Source of the DNA: Tannerella forsythia
GTDB taxonomy: Bacteria > Bacteroidota > Bacteroidia > Bacteroidales > Tannerellaceae
Assembly: GCF_003860135.1 (NCBI RefSeq)
Contig: NZ_RQYN01000008.1
Location: 1-64,000, forward strand
Length of the DNA: 64,000 nucleotides
Reading direction: 5' to 3'
The position numbers were made by a program, and so were the translations under genes. This document shows positions 34,698 to 43,081 of this stretch, in pieces. Positions within the stretch are counted from its first letter, which is position 1; each line of letters starts with the position of its first letter. A model generated the notes under the pieces. That model was not told the DNA's origin. It searched no databases and worked only from the letters and a program-made list of their open reading frames with translations.

Positions 34698-34705
34698 TAC
34701 TTTTG
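34698..34705 (+). promoter_or_regulatory. -7 box of prmC-recX-comF
   Basis: TACTTTTG. With transcription beginning near 34712 the leader is very short (about 7-13 nt) before the ATGs at 34719 and 34725, so near-leaderless translation is possible. No clear -33 box, as the upstream sequence is the ribD start region. Confidence 0.5.
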
Positions 34706-34718
34706 TCATCTGTTTGAT

Positions 34719-35576
34719 ATGGTTATGCAAGCAACAACGGCCTACATCCGGGAGACCCTCAGCGGAACGTATTCAGCGGAAGAGATTCGGAATCTTACCC
34801 GCTGGCTTTTCGAACGTGTCTGCGGTCTGACGTTGGCCCGGCAAATCCTGTGCAAAGATAAGCAAATTGACGAGACGGAGAAAGAATCCATCCGGCGGGT
34901 GGTGGAGCGTTTGTCTCGCTCGGAGCCGATACAGTATATTTTCGGAGAATGCGAGTTCCACGGGCTTCGGTTCGAGGTGACTCCCTCGGTACTGATTCCT
35001 CGTCCCGAGACGAGTGAGCTGGTGGAACTGATCGTTCGTCGTCATCCCGAAACGGGGCCGAAGGTGCTCGATATCGGTACCGGAAGCGGATGTATCGCGG
35101 TCTCTCTGGCCAAGATGCTGCGTGAAGCGACGGTTACGGCCATCGATATTTGCGATGACGCACTGGCTGTCGCCCGACGCAATGCCGAGACCCATCAGGC
35201 CGATGTCCGGTTCTTACTGGCCGATATCCTTTCCGAATCGTCGTTGGACGAAGTGGCTCCGTCGGCATTCGACGTGATCGTCAGCAATCCGCCCTATGTA
35301 ACGGAGTGTGAGAAAGCCGCCATGGACGCCCATGTGCTCATGTACGAACCCGCGCAGGCGTTGTTTGTTTCCGACGACGATCCGTTGTGCTTCTACCGGC
35401 ATATTGCGGCGCGGGGGAGAAAATGGCTGTCGGAAGGCGGACGATTGTATTTCGAGATCAACGCGGCTTACGGAAAGGAGCTTGTGTCGCTGTTGAAGGA
35501 AATGGATTACCGCGAGGTAGAGACTGTCCGCGACATATCGGGCAAAGAACGGTTCATTCAATGTTCAAAAACCTGA
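34719..35576 (+). CDS. prmC: Peptide chain release factor N5-glutamine methyltransferase
   Basis: 285 aa (283 from the second ATG at 34725). The helical N-terminal domain (about 1-85) is followed by a Rossmann methyltransferase domain with ETSELVELIV, VLDIGTGSGCIAVSLAK and the substrate-binding NPPY motif (VSNPPYVTE). It methylates the Gln of the GGQ motif in RF1/RF2; prfA is also in this window. Followed by recX with almost no gap. Confidence 0.94.
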   Translation: MVMQATTAYIRETLSGTYSAEEIRNLTRWLFERVCGLTLARQILCKDKQIDETEKESIRRVVERLSRSEPIQYIFGECEFHGLRFEVTPSVLIPRPETSELVELIVRRHPETGPKVLDIGTGSGCIAVSLAKMLREATVTAIDICDDALAVARRNAETHQADVRFLLADILSESSLDEVAPSAFDVIVSNPPYVTECEKAAMDAHVLMYEPAQALFVSDDDPLCFYRHIAARGRKWLSEGGRLYFEINAAYGKELVSLLKEMDYREVETVRDISGKERFIQCSKT

Positions 35577-35581
35577 GGGAG

Positions 35582-36076
35582 ATGAAAGCGAAGAGCGAAT
35601 CCGAAATGTTGCACCGCGCCGCGGCCTATTGTTCCACGGCCGAACGCTGTATTCACGATGTGCGTAAGAAGATCGCAAACGCCGGCCTTTCGCCCGAAGG
35701 TGAGGAGCGTATTATCGCCCGTCTGATCGAAGAGAAATTTATCGACGAAGCCCGTTTTTGCCGCAGCTTCGTCAACGATAAACTTCGCTTTAACGAATGG
35801 GGTCGGATCAAAACGAGCTATGAGTTGAGGCGGAAAGGTATTGCGCAGAGCGTGATAGACGAGGCATTGAGTCAGATCGATGAGGACGAATATCGATGTA
35901 TCTTGACGGATTTGCTCCGACGTAAGAAACGTACAGCGCGAAGCGTTTCGGACGCAGATTTGTTTGTAAAACTCTGCCGTTTTGCAGCGAACAAGGGCTA
36001 CGAACAATCGCTCGTTATCCAATGTGTCAGACAGCTGTGTCAGGGAAGTACTTTCGATGACGACGATCTGGAATGA
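35582..36076 (+). CDS. recX: RecX-family regulatory protein
   Basis: 164 aa from the ATG at 35582; an ATG at 35561 in the same frame, overlapping prmC, is an alternative. It consists of the usual three-helix repeats: AAAYCSTAERCIHDVRKKIA, LIEEKFIDEARFCRSFVNDKLR, WGRIKTSYELRRKGIAQSVI. RecX inhibits or modulates RecA filaments. Its end overlaps the start of comF by 20 bp, so the three genes are translationally linked. Confidence 0.88.
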   Translation: MKAKSESEMLHRAAAYCSTAERCIHDVRKKIANAGLSPEGEERIIARLIEEKFIDEARFCRSFVNDKLRFNEWGRIKTSYELRRKGIAQSVIDEALSQIDEDEYRCILTDLLRRKKRTARSVSDADLFVKLCRFAANKGYEQSLVIQCVRQLCQGSTFDDDDLE

Positions 36077-36746
36077 TTTGCTGAACCTGTTTGAGCCGCG
36101 TCTCTGTCAGCTCTGTAAAAAAGCGTTGCTGCCGGAAGAGCGAGCACTCTGCGTGCATTGCCTGTGCGACCTCCCGCGAACATACTATCATCGGCGCGAT
36201 GACCATCCTCTTCTTCCGCTTTTTACCGGCATCTCTTCGTTTCGACATGTGACCGCCTTTCTTTTCTACAAAGAGGGAGGCCCCGTACAGTCGTTGATTC
36301 ACTCGTTCAAATACAAAGGCAATAAACAATTGGCCGAGAGGTTAGGACGAATAGCCGCTCAGGAGTTGCAGGCCGACAGTTTTTTTCGCGACGTGGATGT
36401 GTGTATTCCCGTCCCTCTTCATCGACGTAGGCAACGGACGAGAGGATACAATCAAGCGGAATGGATCGCACTGGGGCTGGCGGAGGTGTATCATTTTCCT
36501 GTCGATACCCGGACGCTTGTCCGCGCGGTCGATACCGACACCCAAACGCATAAATCGGCTTACGAACGGCGTATGAACGTAGCCGAAGCCTTTCGTCTTT
36601 CCCGGCCGGAACAATTCGTCGACAAGCATGTGTTACTTGTCGACGATGTCCTCACTACGGGCGCGACCCTGCTTTCGTGTATCGACTGCCTGACGCGAAT
36701 ACCCCGTATCAGCATCAGTGTTTTTACACTGGCCTTTGCTTTATAG
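36057..36746 (+). CDS. ComF-family phosphoribosyltransferase-like protein
   Basis: 229 aa. An N-terminal zinc ribbon (CQLCKKALLPEERALCVHCL) precedes a PRTase-like domain with KYKGNKQLAERLG, VPLHRRRQRTRGYNQAE and the PRPP loop VLLVDDVLTTGATL. ComF/GntX proteins are required for DNA uptake in transformable bacteria; in others the role is unclear. The start at 36057 was chosen over upstream codons because it avoids a long overlap with recX. The gene ends just before the 21-bp tandem array. Confidence 0.9.
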   Translation: MTTIWNDLLNLFEPRLCQLCKKALLPEERALCVHCLCDLPRTYYHRRDDHPLLPLFTGISSFRHVTAFLFYKEGGPVQSLIHSFKYKGNKQLAERLGRIAAQELQADSFFRDVDVCIPVPLHRRRQRTRGYNQAEWIALGLAEVYHFPVDTRTLVRAVDTDTQTHKSAYERRMNVAEAFRLSRPEQFVDKHVLLVDDVLTTGATLLSCIDCLTRIPRISISVFTLAFAL

Positions 36747-36753
36747 GCAGATC

Positions 36754-37026
36754 GTGTCACCTTTTAGGTTACTTGTGTTACCTTTTTGGTTACTCGTGTC
36801 ACCTTTTAGGTTACTCATGTTACCTTATAGGTTACTCGTGTCACCTTTTAGGTTACTCATGTTACCTTTTAGGTTACTCATGTTACCTTTTAGGTTACTC
36901 GTGTCACCTTTTTGGTTACTCATGTCACCTTTTAGGTTACTCGTGTTACCTTTTAGGTTACTCATGTCACCTTTTTGGTTACTCATGTCACCTTTTAGGT
37001 TACTCATGTCACCTTTTTGCTTACTT
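36754..37026. repeat. Tandem array, 13 units of 21 bp
   Basis: Consensus RTGTYACCTTTTWGGTTACTC; units begin at 36754 and every 21 bp to 37006, with a degenerate fourteenth unit. Nearly all variation is at three positions (G/A at 1, C/T at 5, A/T at 13). The array fills the gap between the converging 3' ends of the comF-like and heparinase-like genes. Because 21 is divisible by 3 it keeps frames open in both directions with heptad repeats, but no start or function supports translation. There are no spacers as in a CRISPR. Confidence 0.95.
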
Positions 37027-37038
37027 TGCTTCCCTTTT

Positions 37039-39993
37039 TCACCTGTTACGAATGAGGATTTTATACGATTCTTTACGAATCTTCACCGCGTACGCTCCGG
37101 GAGGCAGCGGATGTACGTGTTCGCCGGCCCGTAGAATCAAGACATGTATTCTCAGCGCGTCTAAACTGAAAATGTAGGCCGTTTCGGGATATGGTAAGAA
37201 AATTCGGACAGCTCCCGGAACAGCATGAACTTGCGGAGTAAGTATTTCGGTGTTGCCTGTCGTTTCGTCCGTGACGGTTACTTGGCAGGTAGCCCTCAGA
37301 CCGCCGTCGACCGTTTGGGCGCTAATCGTAGCCACTCCTGCGGCTACGGCTGTCACATGGCCGTTGTTCACGCTGGCGATACCGGGCGCGTTGCTCCTCC
37401 ACGTCACGTTTTTGTTGCTTGCGTTGGCCGGTTCTACGATTGCCTTGAGGGTTGTCGTCTCATCTTTCGAGAGTTTCAGCGCTTGTCTGTCGAGCGTCAG
37501 CTTACTCACCTTTATATGTGTCGGGCGTGCCTTTTGGGTGAATGTTACCGTTTGGGTCAATCCTTCCGCGGTAATCGTTACCTTGCCCGTGCGAGGGTGT
37601 TTCTCCGAAGGATTCGGTGTGGCCGTGACGATGATCGATCCGCTGCCTGTGCCGGATGCTGCCGAGAGGGTAAGCCATCCGACCGACGAAGAGGCTTCCC
37701 ATGGCCTGTTGCTCGTGATCTTTATTTTCTGCTTGTCTTTTTCCGGCTTGAGGCGGATGTTCGCGGGCGATACGGCGAGTTGGGCGGGTTCCGTAACCGT
37801 CACGGTACACGTTGCTTGTTTCTTGGGGTCTGCCTTCGATTTTACGGTGATGACAGCTACTCCTGCCGTTTTGGCAGTCACTCGCCCGGAAGCATCGACC
37901 GTGGCAATGGAGGACTTGTCGCTGCTCCACGTCACGTTTTTGTTGGTTGCGTTGGCCGGTTCTACGACGGCTTTGAGCGTTGCCGTCTCACCTTTCGAGA
38001 GTTTCAGCGTGTTTTTGTCGAGCGTCAGCTTTTTGACGGGAACGACTGCGGGAGACGTATTGCCTTTGATCGTTTTCCACTCACTCAAATCTTTGTTTAA
38101 AAACGTTGCCGAATCGGTCGATTTTTCGGGGATCAGCAGCACTTCGAAAGTCGCTCTCGTGCCGGCGGGAATCGTACATTCGAATCCGAGGAGTACGGCA
38201 CCCTTGTTGACCGGGTCGTATGGTTTGCCGGTCGTGGTGCTCCACTGTTTCATCACTATTTTCGACGAAGTGTTGACTTTCAGCGTCAGCTTCTTTCCCT
38301 TGTGTCTCCAGTTTTCTTCGAGCACGCTGCTGGGGGTAAGTACGGCCGAATGATCGGAGATTTGGACGTCGCAATAGGTGAAAATCTTCCATCGGACGGT
38401 GGTTGGTTTCCCGTTATTCAGTGTCTCGATCTCGTCACGGATAACGACGTACTTTCCATCTTTGAGGGCCACGCCCCGCATGCCTTTTTTTACTTCTCCG
38501 TTATACGCATCCGTCAAGTCGGACAGGGCATACATGAATTCTTTATGGTCGCTGTATTCATCGATCTTGGCATACCCTTTCGGGTTCTGAAGCTGTCCGT
38601 TGATCGTGATCACATTGTGCGAATGGTTATTATAACGAAACACTTTCCAACGCTCCGTTTTGGGGTCTTTGGACGAAGTGTTCATCCCCATCGAATCCGT
38701 TTTGTAATAATTCTGCGTGCCCGGATCGGAAGCCCATCGGTAACCGTCGGCCTCCATGATGAAGGATCCGATGTCCATGTGCCCGTGTATCTCCGTGGGA
38801 TTTCCTGCTTTAAAGCCGAGGTAGAGCGCGTTCGGATCAGTCCATGAGTTGCGCATGACGGCTATCGGATTGGGGCCTTGTCCTACCCAGAACTTTTCTT
38901 TGGGTTCGGTAATCTTATGCATAGGCGTGTTTCTTGCCCAAATCATGACAGCCGGTAGCTCACGCAGGTTTTCATATCCTCTGAATGTGGGATGTTCCAG
39001 AAATTTCTTTTCCGACCACAAAACAGACGGATCTCCTCTTTTTTGAGCCATCCAGAACATGGCGGGGTGGATGATGATCCATTCTCCCTGGTCAGACCAG
39101 TTAAAGTTTTTCCGTGCCGGAGTGATCGAGTGTTTGATAAAATCGGCCGATTGCAGGAATCCGGGCATGGCCGAGAGGCCTCTGTCGCTTCCCTGAATTT
39201 TTTCGATCGCGCTTAGAAAAAGTACGTTGTACGTTGTTCCGTACACCCAGTATCCGAATCCTTCGGGGTAAACGCCATCGGGCGCATACGTTTTCAGAGC
39301 GAAGGGTAACGAAGTGAAAGCTCGATCAACCAACTCCTGTGTCAGTTCGGGATAATCCTCCTGAACGGCCAGTGCACCCATACTGATGCCTGAATTACAA
39401 ACCTGATTGGCGTTGCCTCCCACTTTAAGCCACCAGTTATAATTCTTCTGATCTTTCGAACGCAGTAATCCTTTATGTACAATAGCTTCTCGAATCTGTT
39501 TTCTCGAGTTCTCCGAAAGTTTTTCGAACAGCCAGTCATAACCGATTGCTAAGGCCATCGTCATTTCGGCAACATCGAGGAAGTGACTCGGGTTCCAGTC
39601 GGAGAATTTGGAAACCGTTAACATATCTCGTTCCACCTTGTGGAAATACTTCATATCGCCTGTCATACGATAGGCATACGACAGGTAAAACGATCGCTTC
39701 CACATCTCTCTCGATACTTTCAGCAACCTGATGCCCTCCATCTTACGCTCCAGATCGGGCTTCTTCAGCAGTACTTCGCATTCTTTGAGAATCAGTTCAT
39801 GCATCTTTTTCCATGCCGGATCGGAGGCAATCAGCTGTTTGATTTCGTTTTCCTCACCTTTAAAAAGCAACAGACGAGGATGATCTCGCAGAGGTATAGT
39901 CGAAGATGTTGCCGGTGAGGCTTGACTGTAAAAAGCGGTGATGGACCATATCAAGATGATCCATGATAAAACGCAGGTCATGTTCTTTTTCAT
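37039..39993 (-). CDS. Large secreted heparinase II/III-like protein with BIG2-BACON-BIG2 modules and T9SS-like C-terminus
   Basis: 984 aa. Signal peptide (to about residue 27). Residues about 30-640 form an alpha/alpha toroid plus beta-sandwich polysaccharide lyase of the heparinase II/III or alginate-lyase group; HGHMDIGSFIMEADGYRW and WASDPGTQNYY are the landmark of the C-terminal lyase domain. Then come BIG2-like module 1 (about 652-734), a BACON-like module (735-826) and BIG2-like module 2 (827-911). The last 70 residues (AVPGAVRIFLPYPETAYIFS...LPPGAYAVKIRKESYKI) look like a T9SS sorting domain. Likely a surface-attached or secreted uronic-acid polysaccharide lyase; the substrate is not known, and no SusC/D pair is adjacent. 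Confidence 0.85.
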   Translation of the reverse strand: MKKNMTCVLSWIILIWSITAFYSQASPATSSTIPLRDHPRLLLFKGEENEIKQLIASDPAWKKMHELILKECEVLLKKPDLERKMEGIRLLKVSREMWKRSFYLSYAYRMTGDMKYFHKVERDMLTVSKFSDWNPSHFLDVAEMTMALAIGYDWLFEKLSENSRKQIREAIVHKGLLRSKDQKNYNWWLKVGGNANQVCNSGISMGALAVQEDYPELTQELVDRAFTSLPFALKTYAPDGVYPEGFGYWVYGTTYNVLFLSAIEKIQGSDRGLSAMPGFLQSADFIKHSITPARKNFNWSDQGEWIIIHPAMFWMAQKRGDPSVLWSEKKFLEHPTFRGYENLRELPAVMIWARNTPMHKITEPKEKFWVGQGPNPIAVMRNSWTDPNALYLGFKAGNPTEIHGHMDIGSFIMEADGYRWASDPGTQNYYKTDSMGMNTSSKDPKTERWKVFRYNNHSHNVITINGQLQNPKGYAKIDEYSDHKEFMYALSDLTDAYNGEVKKGMRGVALKDGKYVVIRDEIETLNNGKPTTVRWKIFTYCDVQISDHSAVLTPSSVLEENWRHKGKKLTLKVNTSSKIVMKQWSTTTGKPYDPVNKGAVLLGFECTIPAGTRATFEVLLIPEKSTDSATFLNKDLSEWKTIKGNTSPAVVPVKKLTLDKNTLKLSKGETATLKAVVEPANATNKNVTWSSDKSSIATVDASGRVTAKTAGVAVITVKSKADPKKQATCTVTVTEPAQLAVSPANIRLKPEKDKQKIKITSNRPWEASSSVGWLTLSAASGTGSGSIIVTATPNPSEKHPRTGKVTITAEGLTQTVTFTQKARPTHIKVSKLTLDRQALKLSKDETTTLKAIVEPANASNKNVTWRSNAPGIASVNNGHVTAVAAGVATISAQTVDGGLRATCQVTVTDETTGNTEILTPQVHAVPGAVRIFLPYPETAYIFSLDALRIHVLILRAGEHVHPLPPGAYAVKIRKESYKILIRNR

Positions 39994-40247
39994 AGTTTTT
40001 CGATCGGGCTGCTGCCCCTTTTTAACAATTAAACGTATTCGGAGGTCTTTCCTCTGAGATATGATAACAAAAATGGGGCTTCTTATGTTTTACGTTTTGT
40101 CCTGTTTTTTTTTTTTGCGTGATGCGAGAAAAAACTACTTTTTCATGGGCGGTTTACTGGATCGTATGGTATCTTGGATGCGATATGGTTTGTTGTTTAA
40201 CCCGTCCATAATAACCGAAGTAAAGCATAGATTTACAAGTCTAATAG

Positions 40248-40292
40248 AAAAAGGTGTGCCCAAACTTGCTGTTCTGACACACCCTTCTAATT
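40248..40292 (-). terminator. Intrinsic terminator after pruA
   Basis: Stem AGGGTGTG/CACACCTT with a 19-nt loop; on the minus strand it is followed by TTTTTCT. It lies about 40 bp after the pruA stop. The rest of 39994-40247, between the divergently placed heparinase start and this terminator, shows no gene; a 12-T run at about 40108-40119 is notable. Confidence 0.65.
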
Positions 40293-40331
40293 ATCTTACT
40301 TGCCTTGTCGGCCTGAAATGCGAATAAACGT

Positions 40332-41963
40332 CTATTCTTCGCCGAGGAACGGATAGCCGTATGTTACCGGTGGTACGAAAGTTTCTTTGATACAACGCGG
40401 ATTCGTCCAGCGAATCAGGTTCAACGGGCCTCCGGCCTTGTCGTTCGTTCCCGAAGCGCGTGATCCGCCGAACGGTTGCTGAGCGATGACTGCCCCGGTA
40501 GGCTTGTCGTTGATGTAGAAATTGCCTGCGGCGTAACGCAGTTTATGGAACGCTTTGTCGATGGCGTAACGATCGCGTGAGAAGATCGAGCCGGTCAGCC
40601 CGTAAGGCGATGTGCGGTCGCACAGTTCGAGCGTTTCCTCGTATGCATGATCCTCGTACACGTAGATCGTAATGACAGGTCCGAAGATTTCTTCCGTCAT
40701 CGTTTTGAACGCCGGATTCGTCGTCAGAATAACGGTCGGTTCCACAAAATAGCCGACCGACTTGTCTCCTTTTCCTCCGAAAAGGATTTCGGCATCCGGT
40801 GCCTGTTTGGCATGTTCGATATATCCCATGATGTTGTCGAACGACGCTTCATCGATCACGGCATTGACGAAGTTCGTGAAATCCTGCACGTCTCCCATCT
40901 TGATCTCTTTCAGCATGTCACCCACGCGCTCTTTGACTTCTTTCCAGAGCGAGGCGGGGATGTATGCGCGCGATCCGGCCGAACATTTCTGTCCCTGATA
41001 TTCGAAAGCCCCGCGTACGATGGCTGTCGCTACATCATCGGCCGGTGCCGACGGATGCGCGAAGATAAAGTTCTTACCGCCCGTTTCGCCGACAATCCGC
41101 GGATATGATTTGTATGCGCCGAGGTTTTCGCCGATCTGACGCCATATGGTATTGAATGTCGCCGTAGACCCGGTGAAGTGGAAGCCTGCCAAGTCGGGAT
41201 GCGAAACGACTACTTTGCCGATGACGCTGCCCTGACCGGGAATAAAGTTGACTACGCCATCCGGCAGTCCGGCTTCGCGGAAGACTTTCATCAGAAGATA
41301 GTTCGAATGAATGGCTGTGGTCGACGGCTTCCAGACCGCTACGTTACCCATCATGGCCGGAGCCATGTTCAGGTTCGACGCGATGGAGGTAAAGTTAAAC
41401 GGAGTCAGCGAGAAAACAAAGCCTTCGAGTGCGCGGTATTCCATGCGGTTCAGTATGCCCGCGTCCGAATAAGGTTGTCCGGCGTAAACCTGTCCGGCAT
41501 AGAATGCGCTGTAACGCAGAAAGTCGATCAGCTCGCACGGAGCGTCGATTTCGGCCTGAAAAGGATTCTTGCTTTGTCCCAGCATCACGGAGGCGTTCAA
41601 CAGATAGCGGTATTTCGTTGTGAAGAGTTCGGCTACCCGGAGCATGACCGAGGCACGTTCTACCCAAGGTAACTCCGACCATTCTCGATGCGCTTTCATC
41701 GCGGCATCGACAGCCATCTGTACTTCTTTTTCGCCGGCCTTGTGGTAGGTGGCCAGCACGTGGCGGTGATCATGCGGCATGACGACCTTGCCGGTGTCAC
41801 CCGTTCGTACTTCTTTTCCGCCAATAATCAAAGGAATATCCCATTCTTCGGTACTTAGCTGCTTTAGAGCTGCTTTCAACGCTGTTTTTTCACTTGTGCC
41901 GGGGGCGTATGTCTTTACCGGCTCATTGCCCGGGTTCGGAAACCTGAAAATTGCATTATCCAT
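40332..41963 (-). CDS. pruA: L-glutamate gamma-semialdehyde (1-pyrroline-5-carboxylate) dehydrogenase
   Basis: 543 aa, the length of the RocA/P5CDH type 1 family. Catalytic Cys is in GAFEYQGQKCSAGSRAY, catalytic Glu in VGETGGKNF; the NAD site FTGSTATFNTIW is in place. It oxidises glutamate semialdehyde to glutamate, the last step of proline and arginine catabolism, which suits an amino-acid-fermenting organism. No proline dehydrogenase is adjacent. Confidence 0.93.
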   Translation of the reverse strand: MDNAIFRFPNPGNEPVKTYAPGTSEKTALKAALKQLSTEEWDIPLIIGGKEVRTGDTGKVVMPHDHRHVLATYHKAGEKEVQMAVDAAMKAHREWSELPWVERASVMLRVAELFTTKYRYLLNASVMLGQSKNPFQAEIDAPCELIDFLRYSAFYAGQVYAGQPYSDAGILNRMEYRALEGFVFSLTPFNFTSIASNLNMAPAMMGNVAVWKPSTTAIHSNYLLMKVFREAGLPDGVVNFIPGQGSVIGKVVVSHPDLAGFHFTGSTATFNTIWRQIGENLGAYKSYPRIVGETGGKNFIFAHPSAPADDVATAIVRGAFEYQGQKCSAGSRAYIPASLWKEVKERVGDMLKEIKMGDVQDFTNFVNAVIDEASFDNIMGYIEHAKQAPDAEILFGGKGDKSVGYFVEPTVILTTNPAFKTMTEEIFGPVITIYVYEDHAYEETLELCDRTSPYGLTGSIFSRDRYAIDKAFHKLRYAAGNFYINDKPTGAVIAQQPFGGSRASGTNDKAGGPLNLIRWTNPRCIKETFVPPVTYGYPFLGEE

Positions 41964-42001
41964 ATCGGTGTTTTTTATGTGTTTTACTTTTGTTTCGGAG
42001 A

Positions 42002-42009
42002 CAAAGATA
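42002..42009 (-). promoter_or_regulatory. -7 box of pruA
   Basis: Minus strand TATCTTTG, 39 bp before the ATG; no clear -33. The gap to the next gene (42010-42193) shows nothing else but a TGAATGC/ACTGA-rich stretch like the one in the 8-kb island. Confidence 0.45.
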
Positions 42010-42193
42010 TATATTCGCTCGCGTTTCTTTGAAAGGAAAGGAATCTAAAAATGGCAAGTCTGCCGATTCTTGGTGTTTTACGTCCGGTTTTCGTCATTCC
42101 TTTACCTTTCGTTTCGTTGTTGTGCAGAAGTCAGTAATCAGCCATCTATTAGCGCTCGTTAACAACTGAAAACCGACCACTGAATGCTTTCTT

Positions 42194-43075
42194 TTAAATG
42201 CGTTCCAGCACTTTTTCGATCAGTTGAACCAGACTCGTTTTATAGTCCGTATTCATGTTTTTATCTACCCGTCCGGCGATGATGCAGCAGACCGTCAGGG
42301 CGCGATGTCCCATCAAGGCCGACAGTCCGGCCAATGCCGAGCTTTCCATTTCGAAGTTGGTGATACGTTGCCCTTCGAAATCAAAGGCTTCGATTTTCCG
42401 GTTCAGTTCCGGGTCGGTCAGAGAGAGGCGTAGCGAACGTCCCTGCGCCCCGTAGAAACCGTTTGCCGCAATGGTGATGCCGCGTTGAATATCGTCGTGT
42501 GTAATCTGTTCGAGCAGCGACGGATCGGCCGGCACGACGTAGGGGCGTAATCCGTCGATCTTCCAATCGAGTTGCCGAAGCAATTCTTTCTCGAACGTCG
42601 TGTCGCGTATCTGTTCGGTGCCATCGTAGAAATAGATAACTCCGTCGAAGCCGATAGCGCGCCCGGCTGCGACATACGTGCCGACGGGTACCGACGGTTG
42701 CAGCCCGCCGCTCGTACCGATGCGTACCATGGTCAGTTGCCGGAAGTCGGGTTTGACCGTACGTGTCGCGAGATCGATATTGGCCAGCGCGTCGAGCTCG
42801 TTCAGAACGATGTCGATATTGTCTCCCCCGATGCCGTGCGATACGATCGTGATGCGTTTGCCGCGATACCGGCCGGTGATGGTGTGAAATTCGCGGCTTT
42901 GTACGTCGCATTCCTTCTCGTCGAGATATTCTCCGATCATCGTCACGCGTGCCGGATCACCGACTAAGATGATGCGGTCGGCCAACTGTTCGGGTTTCAG
43001 ATGCAGATGGAAAATACTTCCATCGTCGTTGATGATAAGTTCCGATGGCGGAATCATGGCTGTCTTCATACACAT
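42194..43075 (-). CDS. Nucleoside phosphorylase, uridine phosphorylase-like
   Basis: 293 aa (291 from the Met at 43069). LKPEQLADRIILVGDPARVT is the phosphate-binding start of the PNP/UDP family; RIGTSGGLQPSVPVGTYV and ITNFEMESSALAGLSALMGH (ribose and base site with conserved ME) follow. It reversibly cleaves uridine or related nucleosides with phosphate. It is larger than E. coli Udp (253 aa). The TPR/PD40 gene ends upstream only 6 bp away, so the two may be cotranscribed. Confidence 0.85.
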   Translation of the reverse strand: MCMKTAMIPPSELIINDDGSIFHLHLKPEQLADRIILVGDPARVTMIGEYLDEKECDVQSREFHTITGRYRGKRITIVSHGIGGDNIDIVLNELDALANIDLATRTVKPDFRQLTMVRIGTSGGLQPSVPVGTYVAAGRAIGFDGVIYFYDGTEQIRDTTFEKELLRQLDWKIDGLRPYVVPADPSLLEQITHDDIQRGITIAANGFYGAQGRSLRLSLTDPELNRKIEAFDFEGQRITNFEMESSALAGLSALMGHRALTVCCIIAGRVDKNMNTDYKTSLVQLIEKVLERI

Positions 43076-43081
43076 TTCTCC

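Noticed and set aside
36677-37177. Open frames with heptad repeats across the 21-bp array
   Set aside because: They arise because 21 bp is seven codons. They begin inside the comF-like gene in another frame, and several frames on both strands are equally open.
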